A DNA stretch of 64,000 nt from JAOPZW01 sp963835295 (GTDB lineage: Bacteria; Actinomycetota; Thermoleophilia; Solirubrobacterales; Solirubrobacteraceae): assembly GCA_963835295.1 (NCBI GenBank), contig CAWIEX010000002.1, positions 310,001-374,000 of the forward strand, written 5' to 3'. The position numbers and the translations under genes are program-made. Positions 57,352-64,000 of this stretch are shown here, in pieces. Under the pieces are notes generated by a model. That model did not search any database, had not been told where the DNA came from, and saw only the letters and a program-made list of their open reading frames with translations. Position 1 is the stretch's first letter. Every line of letters starts with the position of its first letter.

Positions 57352-57801
57352 GTGTCCTCCCCCGAGACAGCGGTCGCGCGCGGTGGCGCGCTCGTCGCGC
57401 GCATGCGGCGCGGCGTCCGCCACCCGGCCAACTGGCTGCAGCTGGCGCGCTTCTCGACGGTCGGCGCGACGGGCTATGTCGTCAACCTGGCGACCTTCAC
57501 GGTGTGCCTGAAGCAGCTCGGCCTCGATTACCGTCTCGCGGCCACCACGGCCTTCCTCGTGGCCGTGACGAGCAACTTCGTCTGGAACCGGCGCTGGACC
57601 TTCGAGCCGTCGCCGCGCGCGCGTCACCTGCAGGCGCTGCGCTTCTTCACCGTCAGCGCGGTCGCCTTCGTGCTCAGCCTCGGGCTGCTGCAACTGCTCG
57701 TCGAGCCCGGCGGCCTGCCTCACGTCCTCGCGCAGGCGCTGTCGGTCGCCGCGGCCACGCCGGTCACCTTCGCCGGCAACAAGCTGTGGACCTTCGCCTG
57801 A
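57352..57801 (+). CDS. GtrA-family membrane protein
   Basis: A 149-residue protein with four TM helices. FSTVGATGYVVNLATF, FLVAVTSNFVWNRRWTF and TPVTFAGNKLWTFA are the GtrA signature, including the paired N-x-x-W motifs. GtrA proteins move or help move polyprenyl-phosphate-linked sugars across the membrane. It lies between the membrane glycosyltransferase and a glycosidase gene, consistent with a cell-surface polysaccharide locus. GTG 57352 is chosen from the hexamer spacing. Confidence 0.88.
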   Translation: MSSPETAVARGGALVARMRRGVRHPANWLQLARFSTVGATGYVVNLATFTVCLKQLGLDYRLAATTAFLVAVTSNFVWNRRWTFEPSPRARHLQALRFFTVSAVAFVLSLGLLQLLVEPGGLPHVLAQALSVAAATPVTFAGNKLWTFA

Positions 57802-57811
57802 CGCCTCCGCG

Positions 57812-59212
57812 CTACTTGTAGGCGCGCGTCGGCGTCCCGCGGAAGGTGGTGCCGTCCGGCGCCGTCCACACCAGGCGCCACTGGCGTCCCTTGACGAACG
57901 AGGCGCGCTTGGTGAAGTAGCCGCGCGCGTCGGTCTTCACCGTCGTCAGCGCGTGGAACGAGCCGCCTCCCCCCGAGCGGAACTCGATCCTCGCGGTCGT
58001 CGCGCCGGTCGCCGGGCGCACGAGGCCCCACAGCGAGACCTTCGAGCCCGACTGCCTGACGGCCAGCGGCAGCCGGAAGCCGTCGTAGGCCGGCTTGTGC
58101 TTGCCCTTGTAGGTGAACAGGCCGGTCTCGAAACCCGGGTAGCGGGCCAGCAGCGGCACGCCCGCCTTGGGCGAGTCGTCGCGCAGCAGGTACTGCGAGA
58201 AGGCGACCACGCGCGGGTTGCCATAGGCGATGCGCTCGGAGATCGCGCGGTACTCCGACTGGCGCTGCAGGCTCACGCCGCGCACCGGGTCGGGGGTGCT
58301 CTCGATGCCGAACTCGGTGAGGTAGAGCCGCAGGTGCCCGGTGATCGCCCCCGCCTTCGCCGCGCGATCCAGCGCGGTCGGCAGCCGCGAGAGCACGCCG
58401 ATGGTGACGTCGTTGGGCTGCGAGGGCTTGAACGTCGGGCCCTGGCCGGTGGTGTACGCGTGATGGGCGTAGCCGGCCGCGTGCACCTTCGCGCATCCCT
58501 TCGAGGTCTTGTGGTACTTGGAGTCCAGGCACAGCACGCCGCGCAGGAAGGTCAGCGGCGCGACGACCTTACCCGTGCCGCGCGGCGAGGTCTCCCCCAG
58601 CAGCACCTTGGCGGACGCCTGGCCGGCGTCGGCGAGCCCGCGCTGGGCAGCGAAGTAGAGGTTGCGGTAGATCCGCGGCGACAGCGGCGTCTTGTGGGTC
58701 GAGTACTGCGGCAGCAGGAACTGCGGCTGGTTGGGCTCGTTCCAGATGCTCCACGTGTCGACCTTGGCGCCATAGCGGGTGGCGACCGCGTGCACGAACT
58801 TCTGAAACTCCGCCGGGCTCGGCCGCGTGACGCTGTCGCGGGCGCCGTTGGTGGCCCACCGCGGCACCGGCCCCGAGACGGTCAGCAGTAGCTGCCACCC
58901 GCGCGCCTTGATCCCCTCGATCACCGGGTCGTAGGCGCCCCAGGCGTAGCTGGCGGGATCGGTCTCGTCGAACTTCGGCTTCACGCGGGAGTCGGGCTCG
59001 GGCGCGACGTCGTGCCAGTAGAGCACCACGCGCATGGAGTGCACCCCGAGCGCCGCGATGTCCTTGAAGGCCTGGTCGCGGGTGGCGGGGTCCTTGAGGT
59101 CGCTCGTGGCCTCGAAGGTCAGCGTCTGACCGTGCGAGGCCTGGGCGGCGGCCGCGACGAGCAGCGCGCCGGCGGCGCACACCAGGGCGATGAGGGTTCC
59201 GATGCGTCGCAT
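57812..59212 (-). CDS. Secreted clan-A glycoside hydrolase, paralogue 3
   Basis: A 466-residue exported protein with signal peptide MRRIGTLIALVCAAGALLVA and AQASHG after it. Barrel motifs are MRVVLYWHDVAPEPD, WSIWNEPNQPQFL (acid/base Glu) and LRLYLTEFGIES (nucleophile Glu). The C-terminal beta domain (VSLWGLVRPATG) is shared with paralogue 1. ATG 59212 is chosen; GTG 59224 is four codons upstream. It converges on gtrA with a ten-base gap. The closeness of three paralogues suggests local duplication with divergence. Confidence 0.82.
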   Translation of the reverse strand: MRRIGTLIALVCAAGALLVAAAAQASHGQTLTFEATSDLKDPATRDQAFKDIAALGVHSMRVVLYWHDVAPEPDSRVKPKFDETDPASYAWGAYDPVIEGIKARGWQLLLTVSGPVPRWATNGARDSVTRPSPAEFQKFVHAVATRYGAKVDTWSIWNEPNQPQFLLPQYSTHKTPLSPRIYRNLYFAAQRGLADAGQASAKVLLGETSPRGTGKVVAPLTFLRGVLCLDSKYHKTSKGCAKVHAAGYAHHAYTTGQGPTFKPSQPNDVTIGVLSRLPTALDRAAKAGAITGHLRLYLTEFGIESTPDPVRGVSLQRQSEYRAISERIAYGNPRVVAFSQYLLRDDSPKAGVPLLARYPGFETGLFTYKGKHKPAYDGFRLPLAVRQSGSKVSLWGLVRPATGATTARIEFRSGGGGSFHALTTVKTDARGYFTKRASFVKGRQWRLVWTAPDGTTFRGTPTRAYK

Positions 59213-59307
59213 GAGGATGGGCACGCCTCAGGAACCACCCGGGGACCGCAAAGGTTGTGGTCCCTCCTGCAGCGGGTGCGTTCAGGGCGCTTGTGACACC
59301 GTAGCAC

Positions 59308-59313
59308 TAGGGT
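59308..59313 (+). promoter_or_regulatory. Leaderless -10 box for the phosphotransferase gene
   Basis: TAGGGT with an eight-base spacer (TTCCGGCG) to GTG 59322. Confidence 0.5.
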
Positions 59314-59321
59314 TTCCGGCG

Positions 59322-60410
59322 GTGAGCACCCAGGCCGCCCCGGACGACGTCGTCCGCACCCACGCCGAACGCGCGGCCAACGAGCGCGAGCCGCTGCTCG
59401 TGCTGGAGCCGCTGATGGCCTTCCTGGACGCGCACGCGCTGGGCAGCGGCGAGGTCGAGGTCGAGCCCGTCGGCGAGGGCCATTCGAACGTGACCTACGC
59501 CCTGCGCCGCGACGGCGCCGACGTCGTCCTGCGCCGCCCGCCGCGCGGCCCGCTGCCGCCCAGCGCGCACGACGTGCTGCGCGAGGCCCGCGTGCTGTCG
59601 GCGCTCGCCGGCCGGGCGCGCGTGCCCGCGGTGCTCGCCGTCTGCCACGACGCGTCGGTCATCGGCGCGCCCTTCTTCGTCATGGAGCGCGTCGAGGGGC
59701 ACGTCATCACGAGCGCGGTCCCGGACGCGCTCGACAGCCCCGACGACCGCCGGCGCATCGGCGAGGAGCTCGTCGACGCGCTCGTCGAGGTTCACGCGGT
59801 CGACTGGCGCGACGCCGGCCTCGAGGGCTTCGGCAAGCCCACCGGCTACCTCGAGCGCCAGCTGCGCCGCTTCCTCGGTCTGTGGGAGCACAACCGCACG
59901 CGCGACATCCCGGCCGTCGAGTCCGTGGGCGAGTGGCTCAAGACGCACCTGCCGAACCCGTCCCCACCCACCCCGGCCACCGTCGTGCACGGCGACTACC
60001 GCCTGGGCAACACGATGATGGCCCCGGCCGCGCCCGCCCGGCTCGTGGCCATCTTCGACTGGGAGATGGCCACCATCGGCGACCCGCTGGCCGACCTCGG
60101 CTACCTGTGCACGCTCTGGGTCGATCGCCACGACCCGTCGGGCGGCATGTTCGAGCTGTCGGGCGTCACCCGCGAGGAGGGCTTCCCGCTGCGCGGGGAG
60201 CTCATCGCCCGCTACGAGGAGCGCTCGGGGCGCTCGATGACCGACATCCGCTGGTACCGCACGCTGGCCCTGTGGAAGTCGATCGTCTTCATGGAGGGCA
60301 ACTACAAGCGCGCGCTCTCCGGGGCCACCGACGACCCCTACCTCAAGGGTTTCGGGGAGGGCGTCATCCAGCTCGCGGCGCGCGCGGAGGCGCTGGCCCG
60401 TGGCGGCTGA
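59322..60410 (+). CDS. APH-fold phosphotransferase (ACAD10/11- and LvaA-like)
   Basis: A 362-residue kinase-like protein. VEVEPVGEGHSNVTYAL and VVLRRPPRGPLPPSAHDVLREA form the N-lobe. The catalytic loop is VVHGDYRLGNTMM and the metal Asp is in IFDWEMATIGDPLADLGYL. This branch matches the APH domain of human ACAD10/ACAD11 and bacterial LvaA, which phosphorylate 4-hydroxyacyl-CoAs, rather than antibiotic kinases. The gene overlaps a HAD-like gene by 11 bases; ACAD10 itself fuses HAD, APH and ACAD domains, so the pair mirrors that arrangement. Confidence 0.87.
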   Translation: MSTQAAPDDVVRTHAERAANEREPLLVLEPLMAFLDAHALGSGEVEVEPVGEGHSNVTYALRRDGADVVLRRPPRGPLPPSAHDVLREARVLSALAGRARVPAVLAVCHDASVIGAPFFVMERVEGHVITSAVPDALDSPDDRRRIGEELVDALVEVHAVDWRDAGLEGFGKPTGYLERQLRRFLGLWEHNRTRDIPAVESVGEWLKTHLPNPSPPTPATVVHGDYRLGNTMMAPAAPARLVAIFDWEMATIGDPLADLGYLCTLWVDRHDPSGGMFELSGVTREEGFPLRGELIARYEERSGRSMTDIRWYRTLALWKSIVFMEGNYKRALSGATDDPYLKGFGEGVIQLAARAEALARGG

Positions 60411-61005
60411 GCGCAGCGCCGCCCTGCTCGACTGGGGCGGCGTGATGACCGGCGACCTGTTCGGCTCCTTCCGGATCTTCTGCGCCGACGAGGGCCTCGA
60501 CCCCGACGTCCTGGCCAACCTCTTCCGCCACGACCGCGACGCCCGGGCGCTGCTCGTCGACTTCGAGTGCGGGCGGATCGAGGAGGTGGACTTCGAGCCG
60601 CGCCTCTCGGCCGTCCTGGGCCTCCCCTGGCACGAGGGGCTCATCGACCGCCTCTTCGCTGCCGCGGCCCTGGACGAAGCGATGGTCGAGGGCGTGCGCG
60701 CGCTCCACGACCGCGGCATCGCCACCGGCCTGGTCTCGAACTCCTGGGGCACGCGCCGCTACCCGCGCGACCTGCTGGCCGAGCTCTTCGACGGCATCGT
60801 CATCTCGGGCGAGGAGGGCTTCCGCAAGCCCGACCCGCGCATGTACGAGCTCGGCGCGCGGCGCATCGGGGTGGAGCCGAGCGCGTGCGTGTTCGTCGAC
60901 GACCTGGCGTTCAACCTCGACCCCGCGCGCGAGCTCGGGATGGCCGTGGTCCATCACACGGCAGCCGAGAAGACGCTGGCGGAGCTGGAGCGGCTGGTGG
61001 GGTAG
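60400..61005 (+). CDS. HAD-like hydrolase, ACAD10 N-terminal type
   Basis: A 201-residue HAD protein. Motif I is LLDWGGVMTG, with Asp nucleophile but Gly instead of the second Asp, as in the HAD domains of ACAD10 and epoxide hydrolase. VSNSWG (motif II), RKPDPRMYELG (motif III) and FVDDLAFNL (motif IV) follow. The changed motif I suggests weak or altered phosphatase activity. It starts inside the phosphotransferase gene and is followed by a repeat element. Confidence 0.86.
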   Translation: MAAERSAALLDWGGVMTGDLFGSFRIFCADEGLDPDVLANLFRHDRDARALLVDFECGRIEEVDFEPRLSAVLGLPWHEGLIDRLFAAAALDEAMVEGVRALHDRGIATGLVSNSWGTRRYPRDLLAELFDGIVISGEEGFRKPDPRMYELGARRIGVEPSACVFVDDLAFNLDPARELGMAVVHHTAAEKTLAELERLVG

Positions 61006-61033
61006 CGTCCGCGCCGCGCGGCGGCGCCGCTCG

Positions 61034-61274
61034 GCGCTTAAAGCATCACCGAGGGAAGGGGTCCCCCGCCGCGCCCGGCCGGGCCGCGCGGGGCGGAAGC
61101 GTGCTGGATTGATGTCGCAGTACGACACTTATCCAGCGCGGTGTGACCACAGTGGCGCTTTGTGGGGCCAGGAGCCCCACAAACGACCACCCTTCCCGCA
61201 GCTCGGTCCGGAGGACGACCGCCAGCGGGTCGCGCTGCCCCGGGTCCGCTTCCCCTCGGTGATGCCGTAAGCGC
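61034..61274. mobile_element. MITE-like palindromic element, copy B (241 bp)
   Basis: The termini 61034-61058 and 61249-61274 are inverted repeats. They share GCGCTTA at the outer edge and GCATCACCGAGGG inside. It resembles copy A (14758-15006) in length, termini and content. GGCGGAAGCG next to GCTGGATT (61092-61110) matches A at 14834-14852 except for one base. A TTTGTGGGGC hairpin at 61159-61183 corresponds to the long hairpin of A. No open frame or target duplication is seen. Confidence 0.6.
61159..61183. repeat. Hairpin inside repeat element B
   Basis: TTTGTGGGGC and its exact inverse close a CAGGA loop. GTGG and CCAC further out (61152-61155, 61187-61190) can extend the stem past a 3-base mismatch. 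The partner hairpin in copy A is at 14894-14932. Confidence 0.55.
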
Positions 61275-61323
61275 AAGCAGAGCCGCAAGCGCAGAGCGGA
61301 CGACCGCCCGAGGGGCCAGACGG

Positions 61324-61941
61324 TCAGCGCAGCGCCGCCAGGTCCTCGTCCTCGGCCGCCCAGGCCCGCGTGCGCTCGTCGCCGGCGAAGGCGATGTCGA
61401 GCGAGCGCCGCGCGTCGTCCAGGCGGCCGGCGCGGGCGTGGAAGCAGGCCAGCTGGTAGTGGATGAGCGGATGGTCGGGCCAGTCGGCCAGGCCCGCGCC
61501 CGCGATCTCCACGGCGCGGTCGAAGTCGCCGGCATCGTAGGCCGGCTGGGCGGCGTAGTAGTGCTCGAAGGGCGAGGCCGGCAGGGCAGCGCCCGGCTTG
61601 CCGCCGAGGGCGAGCACGCGGGTGCGCGGCTCGGCCGCCACCGCCTCGCGCATCGTGCCGACGTCCACGAGCACGCAGGTCCCGGCGGGCGCGTCGACCT
61701 CCTCGCCGTCGACGGTGAAGGTCGCGCGCCCGTCTAGCACCAGGTAGAGCTCCTCGTGGGCGTCGCCCGCGCCGGTGGTCGTCTCGTCGTGGCGCTCGAT
61801 GAGCTCGTCGCCGGCGCTCTCCGCCTCCCACAGGGCGATGCCGAAGCCGGTCACCCCGAGAGCACGGCGGAGCGGCAGCCACGTCAGCTCCCCGACGCGG
61901 ACGCGCTCGACGTCGTTCAGGTTGGCGACCCGGTAGGCGAC
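61324..61941 (-). CDS. Cupin and TPR-like protein with unclear start
   Basis: About 205 residues. An N-terminal cupin (EELYLVLDGRATFTVDG, then APAGTCVLVDVG) is followed by a TPR-like helical part (YDAGDFDRAVEIAGAGLADW, LIHYQLACFHARAGRLDDARR). It may bind a small ligand; no enzyme activity is evident. The start is odd: related proteins begin near YRVANLNDVERVRV, but no ATG, GTG or TTG lies there. TAGAAT sits seven bases before a GTC codon at 61941, exactly where a start is expected. The first standard start is GTG 61854, inside the cupin. The 5' end overlaps the ctaG gene by 25 bases. Confidence 0.7.
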   Translation of the reverse strand, partial: VAYRVANLNDVERVRVGELTWLPLRRALGVTGFGIALWEAESAGDELIERHDETTTGAGDAHEELYLVLDGRATFTVDGEEVDAPAGTCVLVDVGTMREAVAAEPRTRVLALGGKPGAALPASPFEHYYAAQPAYDAGDFDRAVEIAGAGLADWPDHPLIHYQLACFHARAGRLDDARRSLDIAFAGDERTRAWAAEDEDLAALR

Positions 61942-62795
61942 GAGCCCGATTCTATGCGCCGGCGCAGCTCCGCCCCGCGCCCCGCGGCGACGGCCCGGGC
62001 GGCGCGCGCCTCGGTCAGCTCGACCCCGCGCGCGGCTGCCAGCTCGAGCAGCTCCTGGCGCTCCTCGCCCTCGCGGGCGGCGCGCGCGAACAGCCACCCG
62101 AAGAGCAGCAGGGTGAGGATCGAGCCCTCGACCATCATGATCGCGCCCGCGGTGTTCTGGTCGGCCCCGGGCGAGATGCCGTGCGCGCGCTCGCCCGCCG
62201 CGTAGACCCCGAAGAAGACGTGCCCGCCGAAGACGAAGACGTTGCCCAGGATGGCGCCAGTGAGGCGCACGGCGATGATGTAGCCCAGGCGCGCGAGGTT
62301 GCCGAACCAGGCCGGCTTGGGCAGCGGGCCCAGCAGCGCGAGCCACATGTTGAACCCGCACGCGACGAAGCCGAAGTGCTGCAGCGCGTGGACGGCGGGG
62401 TGATGCACGGCGCCCTCGTGGAAGTAGGGCACGTGCCAGAGGTAGAGGTTCAGCGCCCATAGCGGGAAGGCGACGAGCGGATGGGCGAGCACGCGCAGGC
62501 GGTCGAAGAAGCCGATCCGCAGCACGGGCGCGAGCACCGGCCCGGTGAGCCCGAGCACGAGCAGCAGCGTCCCGAGGTCGCCGATGACCAGGTGCTCGAC
62601 CATGTGCGCCCAGAAGAGCTGGTCGGCCAGCGAGCCCAGCGACGTGAAGGCCACGACGATGAGGCACAGCCCGCCCAGGAAGCACGCGCGCCGCCAGCCG
62701 GGGACGGCGCGCGAGGTGCCGGCCAGGTGATGGGCGCGCAGCGCGTAGAGGACCCCGGCCACGGTGGCGGGTCCCAGCTGGAGGGCGACCTCCAT
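61917..62795 (-). CDS. ctaG: Cytochrome c oxidase assembly protein CtaG (caa3 type)
   Basis: A 292-residue membrane protein with about seven TM helices. FWAHMVEHLVIGDLGTLLLVLGLTGPVLAP, ALNLYLWHVPYFHEGAVHHPAVHALQH and FGGHVFFGVYAA hold the conserved His of the caa3_CtaG family, thought to help copper insertion into oxidase. The C-terminal 60 residues are a cytoplasmic charged tail. No oxidase subunit genes are in the window. TAGCCT lies seven bases before the ATG, inside the end of the upstream EamA gene. Confidence 0.88.
   Translation of the reverse strand: MEVALQLGPATVAGVLYALRAHHLAGTSRAVPGWRRACFLGGLCLIVVAFTSLGSLADQLFWAHMVEHLVIGDLGTLLLVLGLTGPVLAPVLRIGFFDRLRVLAHPLVAFPLWALNLYLWHVPYFHEGAVHHPAVHALQHFGFVACGFNMWLALLGPLPKPAWFGNLARLGYIIAVRLTGAILGNVFVFGGHVFFGVYAAGERAHGISPGADQNTAGAIMMVEGSILTLLLFGWLFARAAREGEERQELLELAAARGVELTEARAARAVAAGRGAELRRRIESGSSPTGSPT
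61949..61954 (-). promoter_or_regulatory. Leaderless -10 box for the cupin/TPR gene
   Basis: TAGAAT is followed after seven bases by GTC rather than GTG. Confidence 0.4.
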
Positions 62796-62802
62796 GACAG
62801 GG

Positions 62803-62808
62803 AGGCTA
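62803..62808 (-). promoter_or_regulatory. Leaderless -10 box for ctaG
   Basis: TAGCCT with a seven-base spacer (CCCTGTC) to ATG 62795. It overlaps the stop codon of the EamA gene. Confidence 0.45.
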
Positions 62809-63645
62809 ACCCGCGGCGATCATGGCGACGCCGGCCAGCGCCGCGACCACCCCCACCTGCTGGAGGCGGCGAATACGCTCGCCGAGCACGGCCCGGGCGA
62901 GGATCAGCGTCATCACCGGATAGAGGGAGCCGACGACCGAGACGATGCTCAGGGCGCCCTTCGTGTTGGCCACCGCGTAGAGCGCAGTGGCGCCGCAGTC
63001 GAGCGTGCCGGCGGCGACCAGCGTCCCCGCCGTGCGCCCGGTCGGCGGGCGCATCCCGCGCCTCCACGCGAAGAGCGCGAGGGCCGGCACCGGGACGCTG
63101 CGCGACAGCACCAGCAGCCACAGCACGGAGTCGTCGGCGGCCGCGTCGGACATGACGAAGTACGAGCCGAAGCCGACCGCCGCCACGAGCGCGAGCGCGA
63201 CGCTGAGCTTGCCGGCCGCCGCCCGCTCGACGTCGTCGTGCTGCTCGCGCGAGGCGAGCAGGACGCCGACGAAGGTCACGGCCAGCCCGACGGCGACGAT
63301 GGTCGCCAGGCGGTCGCCGGTCGCGATCCCCACCACGACGGGGAGCGTGACCCCGGTGGCGCTGATCGGCGCCACGATGCTCATCGTCCCGATGGCCAGC
63401 GCCCGGTAGAAGCAGCCCAGGGCGATGACGCCGCCGATCCCGGCGACCACCGAGAGGATCGCCGCCCGCGCGCCCGGGAAGGGCTCGCCGGTCGCCACGA
63501 TGATCGCCAGCACGCCGGCGAGGCCCGCGCCCTCCACCACGCACAGCACGACCGCGACGGGCACCCGCTTGCTCTGAAGACCGCCCAGGAAGTCGGCGAC
63601 GCCCCAGCAGCTCGAGGCCGCGAGGGAGAGCAGGACAGGGACCAT
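62806..63645 (-). CDS. EamA (DMT) family transporter, second copy
   Basis: A 279-residue membrane protein with about ten TM helices. MVPVLLSLAASSCWGVADFLGGLQSKRV opens it and SIVSVVGSLYPVMTLILARAVLGERIRRLQQVGV is the end of the second EamA repeat. It is clearly related to the protein at 31624 (shared SVVGSLYPVxT and AxxxxGER segments). The substrate is unknown. It lies 10 bases upstream of ctaG on the same strand and downstream of an ABC substrate-binding gene. Confidence 0.87.
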   Translation of the reverse strand: MVPVLLSLAASSCWGVADFLGGLQSKRVPVAVVLCVVEGAGLAGVLAIIVATGEPFPGARAAILSVVAGIGGVIALGCFYRALAIGTMSIVAPISATGVTLPVVVGIATGDRLATIVAVGLAVTFVGVLLASREQHDDVERAAAGKLSVALALVAAVGFGSYFVMSDAAADDSVLWLLVLSRSVPVPALALFAWRRGMRPPTGRTAGTLVAAGTLDCGATALYAVANTKGALSIVSVVGSLYPVMTLILARAVLGERIRRLQQVGVVAALAGVAMIAAG

Positions 63646-63743
63646 GCGCGGCCATCCTGCCAGGACTGCTTCGGCCCCGCCGCGCAGTGGAGGGGTCGCG
63701 ACGGGGCCCGGTCGGCAGTGCACGCGCTCCGCGCGCTCAGGAG

Positions 63744-64000
63744 CTACTTCAGAGAGGTGAAGTTGAGATCCCAGCTCGTGGAGTACTGGTTGATCACGCC
63801 GCGGACGTTGGGCGCCTCGACCGTCGGGATCTTGTCCCACAGGTAGACGATGCCCGGAGCCTGGGCCGTGACCATGTCGTCGATCGCGCCCCAGGCCTTG
63901 TTGCGCTCGGGGCCGGCGGGCAGCAGCGCCGCCTTGCCCATCGCGTCGTTGATGGCCGGGACGTTGAGCTGCGTCCAGTTGGAGTTGTTGGCCGGGATGA
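63744..64000 (-). CDS. ABC transporter substrate-binding protein, family 5 (C-terminus only)
   Basis: The last 85 residues of an extracellular solute-binding protein of the peptide/oligosaccharide type (DppA/OppA-like, SBP_bac_5). It shows NWTQLNVPAINDAMGKA, NKAWGAIDDMVTAQAPGIVYLW, and the end YSTSWDLNFTSLK, with the usual aromatic and acidic pattern. The rest lies beyond the right edge, so signal peptide and transporter partners cannot be seen. Confidence 0.8.
   Translation of the reverse strand, partial: IPANNSNWTQLNVPAINDAMGKAALLPAGPERNKAWGAIDDMVTAQAPGIVYLWDKIPTVEAPNVRGVINQYSTSWDLNFTSLK

Larger units (their letters stand above)
61006..61323. other. Non-coding gap holding repeat element B
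   Basis: This 318-base gap lies between the convergent HAD-like and cupin/TPR genes. It is almost wholly taken up by the MITE-like element at 61034-61274. I see no gene in it. Confidence 0.6.

Noticed and set aside
59322..60410. Aminoglycoside resistance kinase
   Set aside because: The fold is shared, but the sequence fits the acyl-CoA-linked APH branch and it overlaps an ACAD10-type HAD gene.

Overview
This window is very GC-rich, with genes packed end to end on both strands. The gene content points to an actinobacterium: an InhA-type FabI, a Gram-positive type LexA box, an MmyB-like XRE regulator, a GpgS-type glycosyltransferase, many GTG starts and GTGA/ATGA stop-start overlaps. My best guess is the class Thermoleophilia (Solirubrobacter/Conexibacter relatives), but that is inference and no rRNA or tRNA is present to test it. 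Both ends cut genes: a metallophosphoesterase on the left and a peptide-type ABC substrate-binding protein on the right.

Layout. 1-6.8 kb: phosphoesterase/PhyH pair, a SOS-controlled dinB, a secreted LamG protein, and an Rrf2 regulator with a proline-racemase-like enzyme and an ornithine-cyclodeaminase-like enzyme (likely hydroxyproline or D-amino acid catabolism). 6.9-8.5 kb: an unusual tandem ThyX. 8.7-15.8 kb: a type II fatty acid synthesis operon (fabD-fabH-fabG-acpP-fabF-accD-tetR) facing a convergent fabI. 16-18 kb: a GGDEF-EAL protein. 18-23.1 kb: a six-gene, fully overlapped operon of unknown product (deacetylase, acyl-CoA dehydrogenase-like, NodS-like methyltransferase, flavin reductase, a GT2-GpgS fusion, CDGSH protein). 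23.1-26.8 kb: a diiron oxidase-like protein, YbdK ligase, HemK2-type methyltransferase and 3-hydroxyacyl-CoA dehydrogenase. 26.8-34 kb: GH13 glucosidase, DUF2807 protein, XRE regulator with a clear operator, NTF2-like and sulfite-oxidase-like genes, EamA exporter and PLP decarboxylase. 34-40.6 kb: an acetate module (satP, acs, a GNAT protein acetyltransferase and a second acyl-CoA synthetase). 40.7-53.5 kb: mixed housekeeping genes (CBS protein, flippase-like membrane protein, HAD, thioesterase, pepT, bcp, M28 peptidase, fpg, HD-GYP, NADH-oxidase-like, SixA). 53.6-59.2 kb: three paralogous secreted glycosidases with a membrane glycosyltransferase and GtrA. 59.3-63.7 kb: APH-HAD pair, cupin/TPR protein, CtaG, EamA.

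Three sequence-level patterns cut across the annotation. First, more than 20 genes have a -10 like hexamer (TAGNNT or close) only 6-11 bases before the start codon, which implies widespread leaderless transcription; the LexA box of dinB overlaps its start codon. Second, structured repeats lie between genes: two ~245-bp elements (14758-15006 and 61034-61274) with ~25-bp inverted termini and two internal hairpins, a half copy at 42621, and a related 39-bp hairpin at 6787 and 42534. All three copies of the terminal repeat lie between convergent genes. Third, two genes carry single-base indels in G runs (18399-18401 and 30317-30319), which look as much like sequencing errors as like gene decay.

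No tRNA, rRNA, CRISPR array, transposase or phage gene was seen.
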